Assembly: GCA_021432605.1 (NCBI GenBank)
Contig: MU271145.1
Span: forward strand, 1,302,001 to 1,366,000
Direction: 5' to 3'
Source of the DNA: Coniochaeta sp. PMI_546
Taxonomy: Eukaryota > Ascomycota > Sordariomycetes > Coniochaetales > Coniochaetaceae
DNA length: 64,000 bases
The notes under the pieces were generated by a model. That model was not told the DNA's origin, did not search any database, and was given only the letters and a program-made list of their open reading frames with translations. Positions 1-9,718 of the stretch are shown here, piece by piece. The stretch's first letter is position 1, and every line of letters starts with the position of its first letter. The position numbers and the translations under genes were made by a program.

Positions 1-184
1 GATCGGCTGTGCTGCGATCGACTCGCCAGTCTCACAAGTGTGTTTTGGACTCTGAAAGCCTGACTTCCGTCCGTACAGCGCGACTTCCTCGGCCATGGTC
101 GCACTTGCAGACTGAAGGCAGCGCAGCGGCATATGTTCGATACGATGGTGAATGGGAGGAAGGCAAGATGACTGAGGGTTGTAC
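1..184. other. Left edge; possible 3' exon of the first gene
   Basis: On the minus strand, positions 188-181 read GTAAGTAC, a near-perfect fungal 5' splice site that overlaps the TAA stop of the first gene. A pyrimidine-rich TTCAG acceptor ends at 112, giving a possible 77-nt intron. From 111 down to position 1 the frame then stays open. The resulting peptide has no feature I recognise, and I see no good branch site. The stretch is therefore either the 3' untranslated region or the start of a last exon that runs off the window. Confidence 0.3.
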
Positions 185-2446
185 TTACGATTGCTTGACG
201 CGAGCGCCAGTTTTGGCCTTCTTTGCAGGGCGCAGAATAGGTGTTTCGGCTCGCGAAGTCGCTGCCGTTGACGCGTCATCAAGAGCGCCCGGTGGAAAAT
301 GCGCTGTTGTCGGTGAGACCTCATCGTCCACCTCATCATGAGACCGCTTCCTTGAGGATCGAGTGCTTCTTGACGCTGCGGTCAAGTTGCCGTTCACAGC
401 CTCGGTGAAAACAGGCGTTGCACCGGAGACCCGAGTAGACCTAGGTCTGAAGCGAGCGGCGTCACCTCCTGCTCTTGCTGCTTCATCAAGCCTGGCGCGC
501 TCCGGATGTGGGTACTTCTCTCGTTCGTCCAGCTCGTGGCGATGATAGCTTTCCGGTAAGCTCGGACCGTTGGTGACATTTTTGGCCTTCTGACGTAGAC
601 GAATCTTCTCGTCGTTGTCGTCCAGGCGACCCACCCGGCTGGCAAAGACCGGAATGGTCTTGTCCTGATGTGCACCGACAGCTTTGTAAGCGCTCTTCTT
701 GGGCGGTGGTAAGTTAGGAAAGATAGGCGGCTCGATGAGAGCGGGCATGCTCGATGCTGCGGTGGCTGCAGCAGCGGTTTGTTGTTGTGAGCGGGTGGTG
801 GTGGTATTATTATTATTGGCAGTAGTAGCAGGAATGATGGCGGGAGAAGAAGGAGTTGGAGTGGAGGGTGACACGTTCCGCTTCTTTTTTGGTGCGTTGT
901 TGCGTTTCGGACGTGCTATTGGCTGTGGCGCTGTTGGTGCATTGGCATTGTCGCTCGTCTCGGCAGCGGGACTGGCGTGCGAGGGTGGAACATCAGGGAC
1001 GTCCCCGTCAGAGTCCATGATGCCGTCAGGCGGGGTCAAAGATCGAGCCGATGAGAGCGTAGAAGACGAGCTCTCAATGCTAGCGGCCCGTGTTTTCCGT
1101 CGCATTGACGGTGATTCAGTCAGCTTAGCCTTGCCATTGCCGCTTGCCGGCGCGCTGCCGTTCTTCTTCTTGCCGTTTGATGCCATCGCCTTCGGAGCGG
1201 GCGTCGCTGACTCAGAAAGCTTGCTCGATGACTTTCGGCGCTTCTTTGACGGAGTTTCGTCAATACGTGGTTGAGGCTCTTCCGGAAGCTTCTTGCGCTT
1301 CTTTTTCTGAGGTTCTTGTTCCTGTACCAATTCCGGTCCCTGGTCCTCTTCCTGCTCTTGGCCCCGTTCAGAGGTTGTCCGCTCGCGATCGGCACCGACC
1401 TGAGGCACCTCGAGTCTGACAAGATTGCCGTAAGGAGCTCGCTTGGGCTTGTGCGGAGTTGACGCGTTACTGGTAGCAGGAGGAATGAAATAGAGAAAGC
1501 CCTTGTTCCCTTTTTTCCCGTCCTTCTTCTTGGCGTTGAGAAGACGAGCAAACTGCTCAACCGTCTCGGCGTCGGCTGTCTGGGTGAAAACTTCCTGAAC
1601 CATTGATAGAAACTCGTCGTTGTCAGAGTTTTCATCGTAGAGCATTCGCAAGGCCCACGCTGTAGGATAGCGATAATGCTTGAGTGCTTCTTCCACAGCT
1701 GCCTCGACCACCTTGTCGGCCACATCTTTGATGCTCTCCATGACACGTGAAACGCTGCTAGCGGAGGTCTGCGTATGTTGCATGGAGGGTGACGTGTGGG
1801 AGGTGGAGCCATGTCTTCCGGCGCTGGCACGCGAGATGCTCCCGCGCGTGTTGACACTCTTGGTGCCCACCGAGACCGCCTTTGGGGCTGTCGGGGCCCA
1901 GTCACCGTCATCGTCGTCGTGACGGATGGGCTGCCTGCGTCGAGATGTAGGCAAAGGTGGTGGTGCTATCAGTCCCTCGTCCTCATCATCGTCGCCGTCC
2001 TCAGAATCCTCAGTATCCTCCACCTCCTCTGTGTCATCTTCGGTCTGTGCAGCTGGAGTAACTGGAGCCGGAGCCGGTTTCGGCGCGGTAGTGGTCTTGA
2101 CACGCTGCTTCAGCACGATGCGGGTCGGTGGTGGCGTGTTCTGCGGTGGTGCATCCTCAGGGCCTGCCGGTGCAGCTGTTTTCTTAAAGATGCCAACCTT
2201 GGGCAATGTACCCAGTGGCGCCATTCCCTCAACAACGCCGTGACGCATCAATCCTGCGTCCTGATAGCTTGGCTTGACCGTCACAGGAGGCTCCAGCCAC
2301 CTCGCCATAAAAGCCTTCTGATTGTCCAAACCCGCGACCGGTCCCTTAGACTGCTGCTCGGATGTTCCGTTGGGCGACTGGCTGTTGACTTGTGGGCTTG
2401 AAAACCTCGATCGCGAGGCTCGGGTGTCTCTGATGCTGGAAACCAT
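185..2446 (-). CDS. Hypothetical low-complexity, probably nuclear protein
   Basis: This is a 753-residue protein that I do not recognise. I chose the ATG at 2446 (protein begins MVSSIRDTRASRS) because its context ACCACCATGG is excellent; an upstream in-frame start would add 24 residues. Most of the chain is Ser/Pro/Lys/Glu-rich and probably disordered. It has several basic patches of nuclear-localisation type (KKKRKK, KKRRK, KKKRN), an acidic run near residue 140, and Asn/Thr and Gln/Ala runs near residues 560-590. Two stretches look folded: about residues 240-330, including the motif HYRYPTAWALRMLYDE and a run ending in FLYFIPP, and about residues 600-680, with the motif IPVFASRVGRL. These suggest a conserved fungal chromatin or nuclear factor, but that is inference. 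The stop codon overlaps a strong splice donor, so the C-terminus may be longer. Confidence 0.75.
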   Translation of the reverse strand: MVSSIRDTRASRSRFSSPQVNSQSPNGTSEQQSKGPVAGLDNQKAFMARWLEPPVTVKPSYQDAGLMRHGVVEGMAPLGTLPKVGIFKKTAAPAGPEDAPPQNTPPPTRIVLKQRVKTTTAPKPAPAPVTPAAQTEDDTEEVEDTEDSEDGDDDEDEGLIAPPPLPTSRRRQPIRHDDDDGDWAPTAPKAVSVGTKSVNTRGSISRASAGRHGSTSHTSPSMQHTQTSASSVSRVMESIKDVADKVVEAAVEEALKHYRYPTAWALRMLYDENSDNDEFLSMVQEVFTQTADAETVEQFARLLNAKKKDGKKGNKGFLYFIPPATSNASTPHKPKRAPYGNLVRLEVPQVGADRERTTSERGQEQEEDQGPELVQEQEPQKKKRKKLPEEPQPRIDETPSKKRRKSSSKLSESATPAPKAMASNGKKKNGSAPASGNGKAKLTESPSMRRKTRAASIESSSSTLSSARSLTPPDGIMDSDGDVPDVPPSHASPAAETSDNANAPTAPQPIARPKRNNAPKKKRNVSPSTPTPSSPAIIPATTANNNNTTTTRSQQQTAAAATAASSMPALIEPPIFPNLPPPKKSAYKAVGAHQDKTIPVFASRVGRLDDNDEKIRLRQKAKNVTNGPSLPESYHRHELDEREKYPHPERARLDEAARAGGDAARFRPRSTRVSGATPVFTEAVNGNLTAASRSTRSSRKRSHDEVDDEVSPTTAHFPPGALDDASTAATSRAETPILRPAKKAKTGARVKQS

Positions 2447-3869
2447 GGTGGTGCCCGGCATGGCCACGTCTGCACTCGCCCCCCCCTTTGTGCAGCTTTC
2501 GTCTGCCTGGACTCGCACTCGACCAGCGGCTTAAAAGGGGCGACAACTAAAGACTGCAGAAAGTATTAGCAAGCGGTGGCGCGACTTAAATCCAGGTGGT
2601 AGATTGAATCAGTACTTCTCTGTGATTTTTCAACCCATGAATGGGCGAGAGAAATGTGTCGCGTTATGGACAATTCCACGCGTGGTGGATTGGCGAGTCG
2701 AAGAAAGGAAAAAGGGTGTTGGGCTGGCCTAGGCTAGACCTAGGGGGTGAGATAATGCGGGAGTCTCGAGCTTTCTCGGAGGTGACGGGCGATTTGGAGC
2801 ACCAGCTGACAGGGGGTGCCACTGTGCACTTGTTTGACCTGCTAACTCCACGCCCTGCAAAGGAGATGCAGAAACCCTGTGCCGCCTTCTGCTTGGGTCT
2901 GCTGTTATCGTCACCGACGCCTTGCTCGTCCAGTCAATCGAAATGAGGCTCCCACAAGAGTGAGATCCTCTAGAGCGTAGAGAGACTCAAAAACCAACGG
3001 TAAGAACGTCGTAATAGTAGGAAATCAAGCTCTCCCGACCTCGTGTCGCAATGCTTCCTTCCGTTTCTGTGGAAGTGCAGGAGGTGAAGTTTGCTTGATA
3101 TCAGGAAGAAAATGACAGAATGAAAGAGGAGAAATTCTAGAGGGCAGAGAGGTGAATGGAGGATTTTGATCTCGAGTGAGCAGAGGTGGTGGAAGAGTCG
3201 GAGTGTTGAAATGGAACTGAGGGAAAGAGTCAAAATCCTAGGTGACAATTTTCAGGGGGGGGAGTGAAGGCGATGCGAACCTGGACGCGAATCTGACCAC
3301 GAGACAATAAACTCCATCCTGATCACCTACAATAGAGCCTGTTCACAACAATAAGAGAACCTACATCGTATTCTTGATTACAGCTTGCCAGCCTCGATAA
3401 GGCGATGCCTCCTCACTTCCTACTGTTCCGAGCCTCGCTCTCCTCACCTCCTCTTCACCGCGTTTCAAGCCACAAACACTCGTCCCCAGTGGTGAGATAG
3501 CCAAAGCTTACAAGGTTTCCCAAATGCCACTTCCCTACCGTACCTCTCCATTTTAGCAATGTCATAGTAACAATCAGGGGTTCTCGATGCTGAAATCATG
3601 CTTCTTATTGTTTGGCTGGAGCGAGGCTCAGGGCTAGCTCGTGAATACTGATACCAGACGCTTGGCCGGCATCCGCGCAAAGATGTTGGATCCTTCGAAC
3701 CCGTGGCAATTCCTTCTGCGTCGCTGCTAGTTTGCTGATGATATCCATTTTCTGAACCCTCCATGCCCAACACTGTTTTCAACTAGCAAGGCCGACGAAC
3801 TGAGAGCCTGGCAATCCGTGCCTGCCAAGCCTCAAATAACCATGATATTCAGCAAGTTTCTTACCCCGC
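2447..3869. other. Intergenic, upstream of first gene and 3' of the EBP1-like gene
   Basis: This 1.4-kb stretch lies between the 5' end of the first gene and the 3' end of the EBP1-like gene, both on the minus strand. The scattered small open frames have no recognisable composition and no family resemblance. A run of G residues at about 3256-3263 and short purine tracts are the only visible structure. Confidence 0.6.
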
Positions 3870-5409
3870 TTATTCATCGTCGCTCTCATCATCATCCTCG
3901 TCTTCCTCCTTAGCTGCTGCGGCAGCCTTCTTGGCAGGCTTCTTCTTCTTCTTGCTCTTGCTCTTGCCCGTGTTCCTGGATAGTGGTTGTTCCAGGATCT
4001 TGAGAATCTCCTCATCCGTAATCTTCTTGTCCGACTTGAACTTGCTGAGGTCCAAGGCCGGGGGTCCGCCAAGCTTGGTGATTCCATTCTTGGTAATGGC
4101 TACGACTCATGTTAGTGTCCGTATTGCTGAAGGAGGCGATGTCCAGCTTACCAATAGTCGTCAAAAGCCGGGCAACAGGAGCAGCATCCTTCTCGCCAAC
4201 GACCTCGTACTGGCGGAACACGTTGCCGCGGACACATTCAACAACGCCGGACTTTGCGTCCCTCTCGTCCTCGAGCTGCCTCAAGCTGAAAGGAAAGGTG
4301 CCGAACTTCTTGACCACCTCGGAGAGAATCTTCCTGGACGTCGGCCTCTTGAGGCCATACGTGTTCAGGGTGCGGCGGTGCAGCGTAGTCCTGTTCTCAA
4401 GCTGCTTGATCTTGCCGCTTCCGAGGGTAACACCCATCTCAACGCCCCAAACCTCGCCCACCTCGGGGACACCCTCGCCCTTGCTACCCTCGCCAGGTGC
4501 GAGTACAATCTTCTTCTTGCCCTCAATCTCGTTGCGTTCAAAAAGCCACGAGGTGGTGCTCTCGACGAGGTTGCACTCGTAGGACTTGACGACCTTCTCG
4601 AGCAGACTGTTGATCTTGGACTGCGACGGGGCCTTTGCGGCGGCCGCCTTCGCCTTCTCCTCGTCTGTGCCGGCAGCCAGGAGACCGGGAGGGAGCATCA
4701 ATCGCAGAAGAAGCTCATTGGCGTAGTGTGTGGCCAGAATCAAGTCGGCAGGCCTGCCCGAGACGACCTCATCGGAAGCATCCGCTGGCTTGGCCAGGAT
4801 AGTGTCACAGACAATGGAGCCGAATCCGTCAATCTGTGCGCCCAGCTGGATCTTGATGGGCTCGTTTGGCTGAATCTCTACTGATGCCTCATTCTCATCG
4901 GTCTTGAGGGGAGTATACGGGGTGACGAACGAGCTGGGGGAGACGGTGGTTGGGTTGGCGAAACCTGTGTAAGGACCGAATCAGCACGTGGCCGGTAAAC
5001 CAGTTGAAGCATGTCGAACACCTAGCAACACATACCCTTGGTAACCTTCTTGCCGCGGTAGACCTTGGCAACCTCTTCTTCGAGCAGCTTGTCACCCTTC
5101 TCGCAGACGTCGACAATCTTGGCGCCAGGAACGCAGAGCTTGGAAACCTCGGCGAGGACCTTCTCCGAGATCTGGGCCGCCGTCTTGTACTTGGTGAGAG
5201 TATCCGGGTTGTTGAGGGAGTGGTCTATAGGGCTCGATTAGCAGCTTGTCCATCACACCAATTGAAGATAGCATGTGAGTTCTGTCGGTCTCTGCGGAAC
5301 TTGAGCGAGAGCAAGGCAAGGCATGATATGGCGGCAACGCGGGGTACAGTTCGGAATGAGATGAGAGCAGGGAGCTCTTACCAACAACCTCTTCTTGTTT
5401 AGACGCCAT
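3870..5409 (-). CDS. Proliferation-associated protein, EBP1/PA2G4/Cdb4 family
   Basis: This pseudo-peptidase has the methionine-aminopeptidase (M24) fold. Family members (human PA2G4/EBP1, S. pombe Cdb4) bind RNA, ribosomes and curved DNA and do not cleave peptides. Four exons fit: 5409-5382, 5224-5036, 4964-4152 and 4099-3870, giving 419 residues. All boundaries keep frame, and the introns (157, 71 and 52 nt) have GT and AG ends. The start MASKQEEVV is in exon 1. Residues about 11-75 show the family N-terminus (KYKTAAQISEKVL and KLCVPGAKIVDVCEKGD). The central part holds IQLGAQIDGFGS and the Ala-rich insertion typical of the family. The C-terminus is a Lys-rich run followed by an Asp/Glu tail, as in PA2G4. 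The gene is transcribed away from SNF5 across a 722-bp shared upstream region. The family call is firm; the exact cellular role is inferred from homologues. Confidence 0.93.
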
Positions 5410-6131
5410 TTTGAAGTATTAGTTTGATAACTTGTCTTACAGCTGAAAGAATACGTGTGAGTCGTGCCTCAAGAAATCCAAGTCAAGATCAAGAAGGCAG
5501 ATGGAGGAAGGTCGAGAAGCGAAAGTGGGCTGTCTGGGTATTTTGAACAGCTTCAAGCTATTTCGAAGGCGGGGTAGCGAGTTTCTGTGTGTTTGCTGGT
5601 GACTGACGATCGTAAAAGGTACCTCAACACGTACCTGTGACGCTGTGGTTCAGCATGCTTCGTCCCTGCGGGCGCCGGGACAAGGATCGGTTTAGTGGTC
5701 CTGGTGCCTTCCAGCTCCACTGCGCAACAAGGCTTCTGGCGGCCCAAAGTTCTCAGTACATAATTGCCCACGCTAGATGTGAGGGGAAAGCGGGTATCCG
5801 CTACTTGAAACGATTCTCAAATGACAAGACCAACCAGCCTCTCGGAAATCATAGTCTCTCATTGGTCCAAACGTGGTCGTCCTGTCGCGTCGGTCATCGC
5901 ATTGGCGTGCGCTTCGCCCCAATCTTTTGCTGGACTTGTCCTACCGTAGCCTTTCAAGGCGCGAGCCTCACGTACAATATCACGGCCAAAACCAGTCGCA
6001 TCGATTCCATCCGGCGACACGGCATTATTGGTGCTCAAGTCTTGAACACACGGACTATCCACCTGGTATCCAAACGATAGCGATCACGACGCTCGACACG
6101 GATAAGGGGGCCGGTTGTTGCTGACCTTGCC
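5410..6131. promoter_or_regulatory. Shared divergent promoter region, EBP1-like gene / SNF5
   Basis: These 722 bp separate the start codons of two divergent genes and must hold both promoters and 5' leaders. A motif with two GTACCT cores (AAAGGTACCTC, then ACGTACCTG) lies at about 5616-5640 and resembles the GGTACC-type motif seen in other intergenic stretches here. A 147-codon open frame on the plus strand has no family resemblance and I regard it as noise. Confidence 0.6.
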
Positions 6132-8475
6132 ATGGCGGCTGCTCAGGCGACCGCTCTCCCAGCGGCTGCCTCTGCCAGCGATGCTGATGCTGGCGCTGCG
6201 CCAAGCTCCGGGTCTGGAGAATCGTCGAGTGCACCGCTCGCACAGAATGCGCTTTCGTTGACGTCCAAGCCCGGTACTCCTCAGGATGCAGACCCTGCCA
6301 AAGCCGTGCATAATCGCGACAAGGACTCCTTCAACAAGCTGCTCCTGGAACGGTATATGACGCGAGACTGGATGCAACAAGTCGCCATAGTGGAAAGCAC
6401 AAATCGTCAAAACGAGATGGTGAAGGACTTGAGAAAGAAGATCGAGGACTATATGCTTATACACCAACACCGCCCGTCATTTCCACCTAGCAGACTGTAT
6501 GGCGAGGGCTATAACGGCTATGGCAATGGCTACACAGAAACCGGTGGACCGTTCAAGATCCTCTATCCGCATGAAAAGTTTGCGCGGAAGCCTTCAGGCA
6601 AGAGAACAACGCCTTTGAAATTCAACAAGAAGGATTTGAAGAGACAGGCCGAGCAACACGAGGAATTGGTCCCAGTGAGGGTCGATGTGGAGTGGGACAA
6701 GGTTAAGCTGCGCGACACATTCACCTGGAATCTTCACGAGCGGCTCATTCAACCGGAAGTCTTTGCTGGCCAAATGGTCGAGGACATGGGGCTGAAACAT
6801 CCGAATGACAGGCCTGTTTACGAGCAGGTGTTGGCCCAGATACAGGAGCAGTTGAACGACTTCTATCCATTTGCGTACTCGGAAGAAGATGCGCTCGACC
6901 CTGAGTTACCCTATTCTGCCTACAAGAACGACGAGATGAGGATATTAGTTCGGCTGAACATCACGATTGGCACGCATACACTTGTGGACCAATTCGAGTG
7001 GGAGATAAACAACCCTATGAATTCTCCTGAGGAGTTCGCATCCAGCATGGCTCGAGACCTTGCCCTATCTGGCGAGTTCACTACCGCCATTGCGCACTGC
7101 ATTCGAGAGCAGGCGCAGCTCTTCACGCGGAGCTTGTACAGTATCGGACATCCATTCGATGGCCGACCTATCGAAGACCCTGACCTTACACAGGCATTTC
7201 TTCCCTCACCCATACCTTCCGTATTCCGGCCACAGCAGCAAGCCAAGGACTACGCGCCTTACCTGTACGAGCTCACGGAAGCCGACCTGGAGAAGAACGA
7301 AACAATAATATCGAGGGAACAGAGGAGACAAAAGAGGTCCGTGAACAGACGTGGTGGGCCGTCGTTACCGGATCTCAAGGATAGGCCGAAAACGATACGG
7401 ACGCTCATTGTGTCTTCAGTGCTCCCCGGAGCTGTGGAAGACATTGAAGACAGCCGCTTGTTCAAGAAGGCAACCGGAACTGTCATAGCAGGGGGCCGTG
7501 GGAAGAGGGCATTGCGCGATGGTGACCTATCCGAGTCGGACGAGAGCGATGAATCGGCTCCAGACTCTCCGGCTATGTCACAGCTACAAGGAACTGCGCG
7601 GACAAGGGGTCTACGTGGCGCCGCGAACGCTGCGGCCCAGCGTATGGCCAATATAGGTCGCTCTGAGACACCAGAAGCAACCATCCACCATCACGAGACT
7701 AGGACGTCCCGCCGGTTCGGACGCGAGCTCACCAGGGAGCAGACGGAAGAGCCACAGAGTCTAGTAATCACCCTCAAAGTCACACCAGCCAAACTCAGAC
7801 AGATACTCCTGCGCAATCCTAGAGCAAGGCAACCGCCTGCTTCCGGATCTGCGACACCCACCATCTCCGGCCAGAACCACCATAGGGCTACAAGTACCTC
7901 CATGGCTCCTCCAATCACCCCCTCAGCCGTCAACCAAGCTCTGCCTGCTAAATCAAGCACACCATCTTCCGCCCTCCAAGCTCAGATCGGACGCGTATCA
8001 GCTCCTCCTCCTCCACCAGCCGGCGAACGCGCTCCCCATCCCGTAAGCTCTTTACTCCCACACATCACAATTACATTTTAAAACTAACCAACTCGTTCAG
8101 CCTCCACCCCCAGACTGGCTCACACAAGCTCTGCAAGCCCTGCTCAAGACCTACCCCAACGACTCCTTCGAAGGCGTAATGCGCTACTGCGCCCTCAACG
8201 AACAAGAACAACCTGTTCCACTCCCAGCGCCCGGCCAACCTGTCCCTCCAGGCGTACAGTTCTACTACCTCCCCCGCATCCGCTGCCATGACTGTCCCGG
8301 CAAACTATACACGCCCGGCCCCGATATGACTGTGGGCAATTTCGAGGTGCACCTCAAGAACAGGCTGCACCGCGAAAAGGTCGACTCGCGGGTGGGGAAG
8401 AGCACGAGGGCAGGCAGTACGGGCGGCAGTAATCAGGCAGGCACGGCGGCTGCTCCGTCATCCGGCTCGTCGTAG
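6132..8475 (+). CDS. SNF5: SWI/SNF chromatin-remodelling subunit SNF5 (SMARCB1/INI1 family)
   Basis: This is the core subunit of SWI/SNF-type remodellers, which contacts the nucleosome and transcription factors in the nucleus. Two exons, 6132-8042 and 8101-8475, give 761 residues. The 58-nt intron has donor GTAAGC, branch ACTAAC and acceptor TTCAG. The start lies in GCCATGG. Two SNF5 repeats are evident: about residues 177-250 (begins LVPVRVDVEWDK) and 267-353 (begins DEMRILVRLNITIG). An N-terminal helix-rich segment (about 55-100, ERYMTRDWMQQV) precedes them. A Cys/His cluster near residues 696-730 (CHDCPGK, then HLKNRLHREK) looks like the zinc-finger-like C-terminus of fungal homologues. 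The annotated stop is TAG followed by G, and coding-like sequence continues in the same frame (next entry). SNF5 is more likely than its paralogue Sfh1 on length and the long N-terminus. Confidence 0.95.
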
Positions 8476-9009
8476 GTCGACGGTGCTTGGAGGAAGAGTA
8501 TTTTTAACGAAAGGCCGCCGCGGTTCGAGAGGGTGCTGCCGTACCCTAATATTGAAGAGGTGCTTGCTGGTGCTGGTCCGACTGGTGCTCGCTAGGATCG
8601 GGCGCTGCCGGAGAGTGAAGAGGATGCGGCTGATAGCCCCGAAGATGGCGAGGGTTGGGAATTGGCAAGCGCGGAGACGGCGGCGCCCGATACGCCGTGC
8701 CCTCTGCCGCGGTCCTCTATCAATGTGCGGCGAATGACTACACAACGATCACGAAACCATTTATCGGACTTGGAAAGTATTGAGGAAAAGGAAGATCTAT
8801 CGGACATGTCGGGCCCACCGGATCATGGTAGTGATCACGGTTATGGCCAGCAGGGAGTTCGAGATTATAAGGAACTGAGCCAGGTCGAGGACGCCGAACT
8901 ATCCACAAAGTCGTCATCGACAGAGGCTAATGACCCGGACGACTCGGATTTTAAGGAGTCTGACACCAGTGTAGACTTGGACTTGGACTTGGACTTGGAC
9001 TCGGACTAG
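8476..9009 (+). other. In-frame, coding-like extension downstream of the SNF5 stop
   Basis: Reading on from the SNF5 stop (TAG, 8473-8475) in the same frame gives 39 open codons to a second TAG (8593-8595), then 137 open codons to a final TAG at 9007-9009. The first part contains aromatic and proline-rich protein-like sequence (FNERPPRFERVLPYPNIEEV). The second part is strongly acidic and Ser-rich and ends in an Asp-Leu repeat. Both internal TAG codons are followed by G. I found no frame-keeping intron with good signals that removes both stops; the candidate donors at 8347, 8380 and 8392 are all weak. The stretch could be the true tail reached by UAG-to-UGG mRNA editing or readthrough, a decayed tail, or a separate small gene. 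Confidence 0.5.
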
Positions 9010-9718
9010 TCCTTGATCACGGGCTTGCAGTACTTTGGAGTTGTGGATTTGGCCGTGAGACATGGAAACTCCGGAGAGGCCGTGTATATGTACGTTACAT
9101 AATGGCGTGCATCTCCTACTTTATAGATTCACACAGTTCAGGATCAGGAGGTGGAAAGAGGTGGAAAGCAGTGTGAATGTATATCTTTGCTCCTTGTTCT
9201 CTTATTAGCTTACAAGGCGTGCGTAGATTTCTGGCATATGGCGTTATAAATGCTTTTCTCGAGGGCCGCTTGCTCCAGCGTTGGAGAGCAGACATGAGTT
9301 TGTTTGAATGTACGGAGCACTCGGCGACTTTCATAAAGCAGCCTCGAAAAAACCGAGATGCTCAACCCAGAGTGTCCCTGGAATTGACGGATTACGTTGA
9401 CTGCGACTCCCCCATGATATCAAACGACGTGATATTGCAAGCACCACAAATGTGCTCAAACGTCTCGGGATATCACAGCAAATCCAATTCACAGCAGGTG
9501 GGTTATTCAGACATGCAGACATAGCATAGCCAGCCAAGAGATTTCCGCCAAAGTGCATACGACTCATACACGAGGAACGGCTATACACAAAAGGAGATAC
9601 CTAAGGCGAGAGCAAAAGAGGTATGGAAAAAGAAAGGGTATAAGCGAAACGGACCGCCAGTAGAAAGAAAGACGTTACATAACCGGTGCTGCTTTTCAAG
9701 GCGTGCCTCCTAATCAGA

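Noticed and set aside
1120-1911. 263-codon minus-strand open frame
   Set aside because: It is a shifted frame of the first gene, Arg/Ser-rich and without independent support.
3931-4884. 317-codon plus-strand open frame
   Set aside because: It lies antisense to the well-supported EBP1-like coding exons and has no domain; it mirrors the third-position bias of the real gene.
5637-6080. 147-codon open frame in the EBP1-like / SNF5 promoter
   Set aside because: It has no family resemblance and occupies a short divergent promoter.
8472-8595. Possible intron GTAGGT...CGCTAG covering both SNF5 stops
   Set aside because: Its length of 124 nt shifts the frame away from the acidic coding-like tail, so it does not explain the extension.
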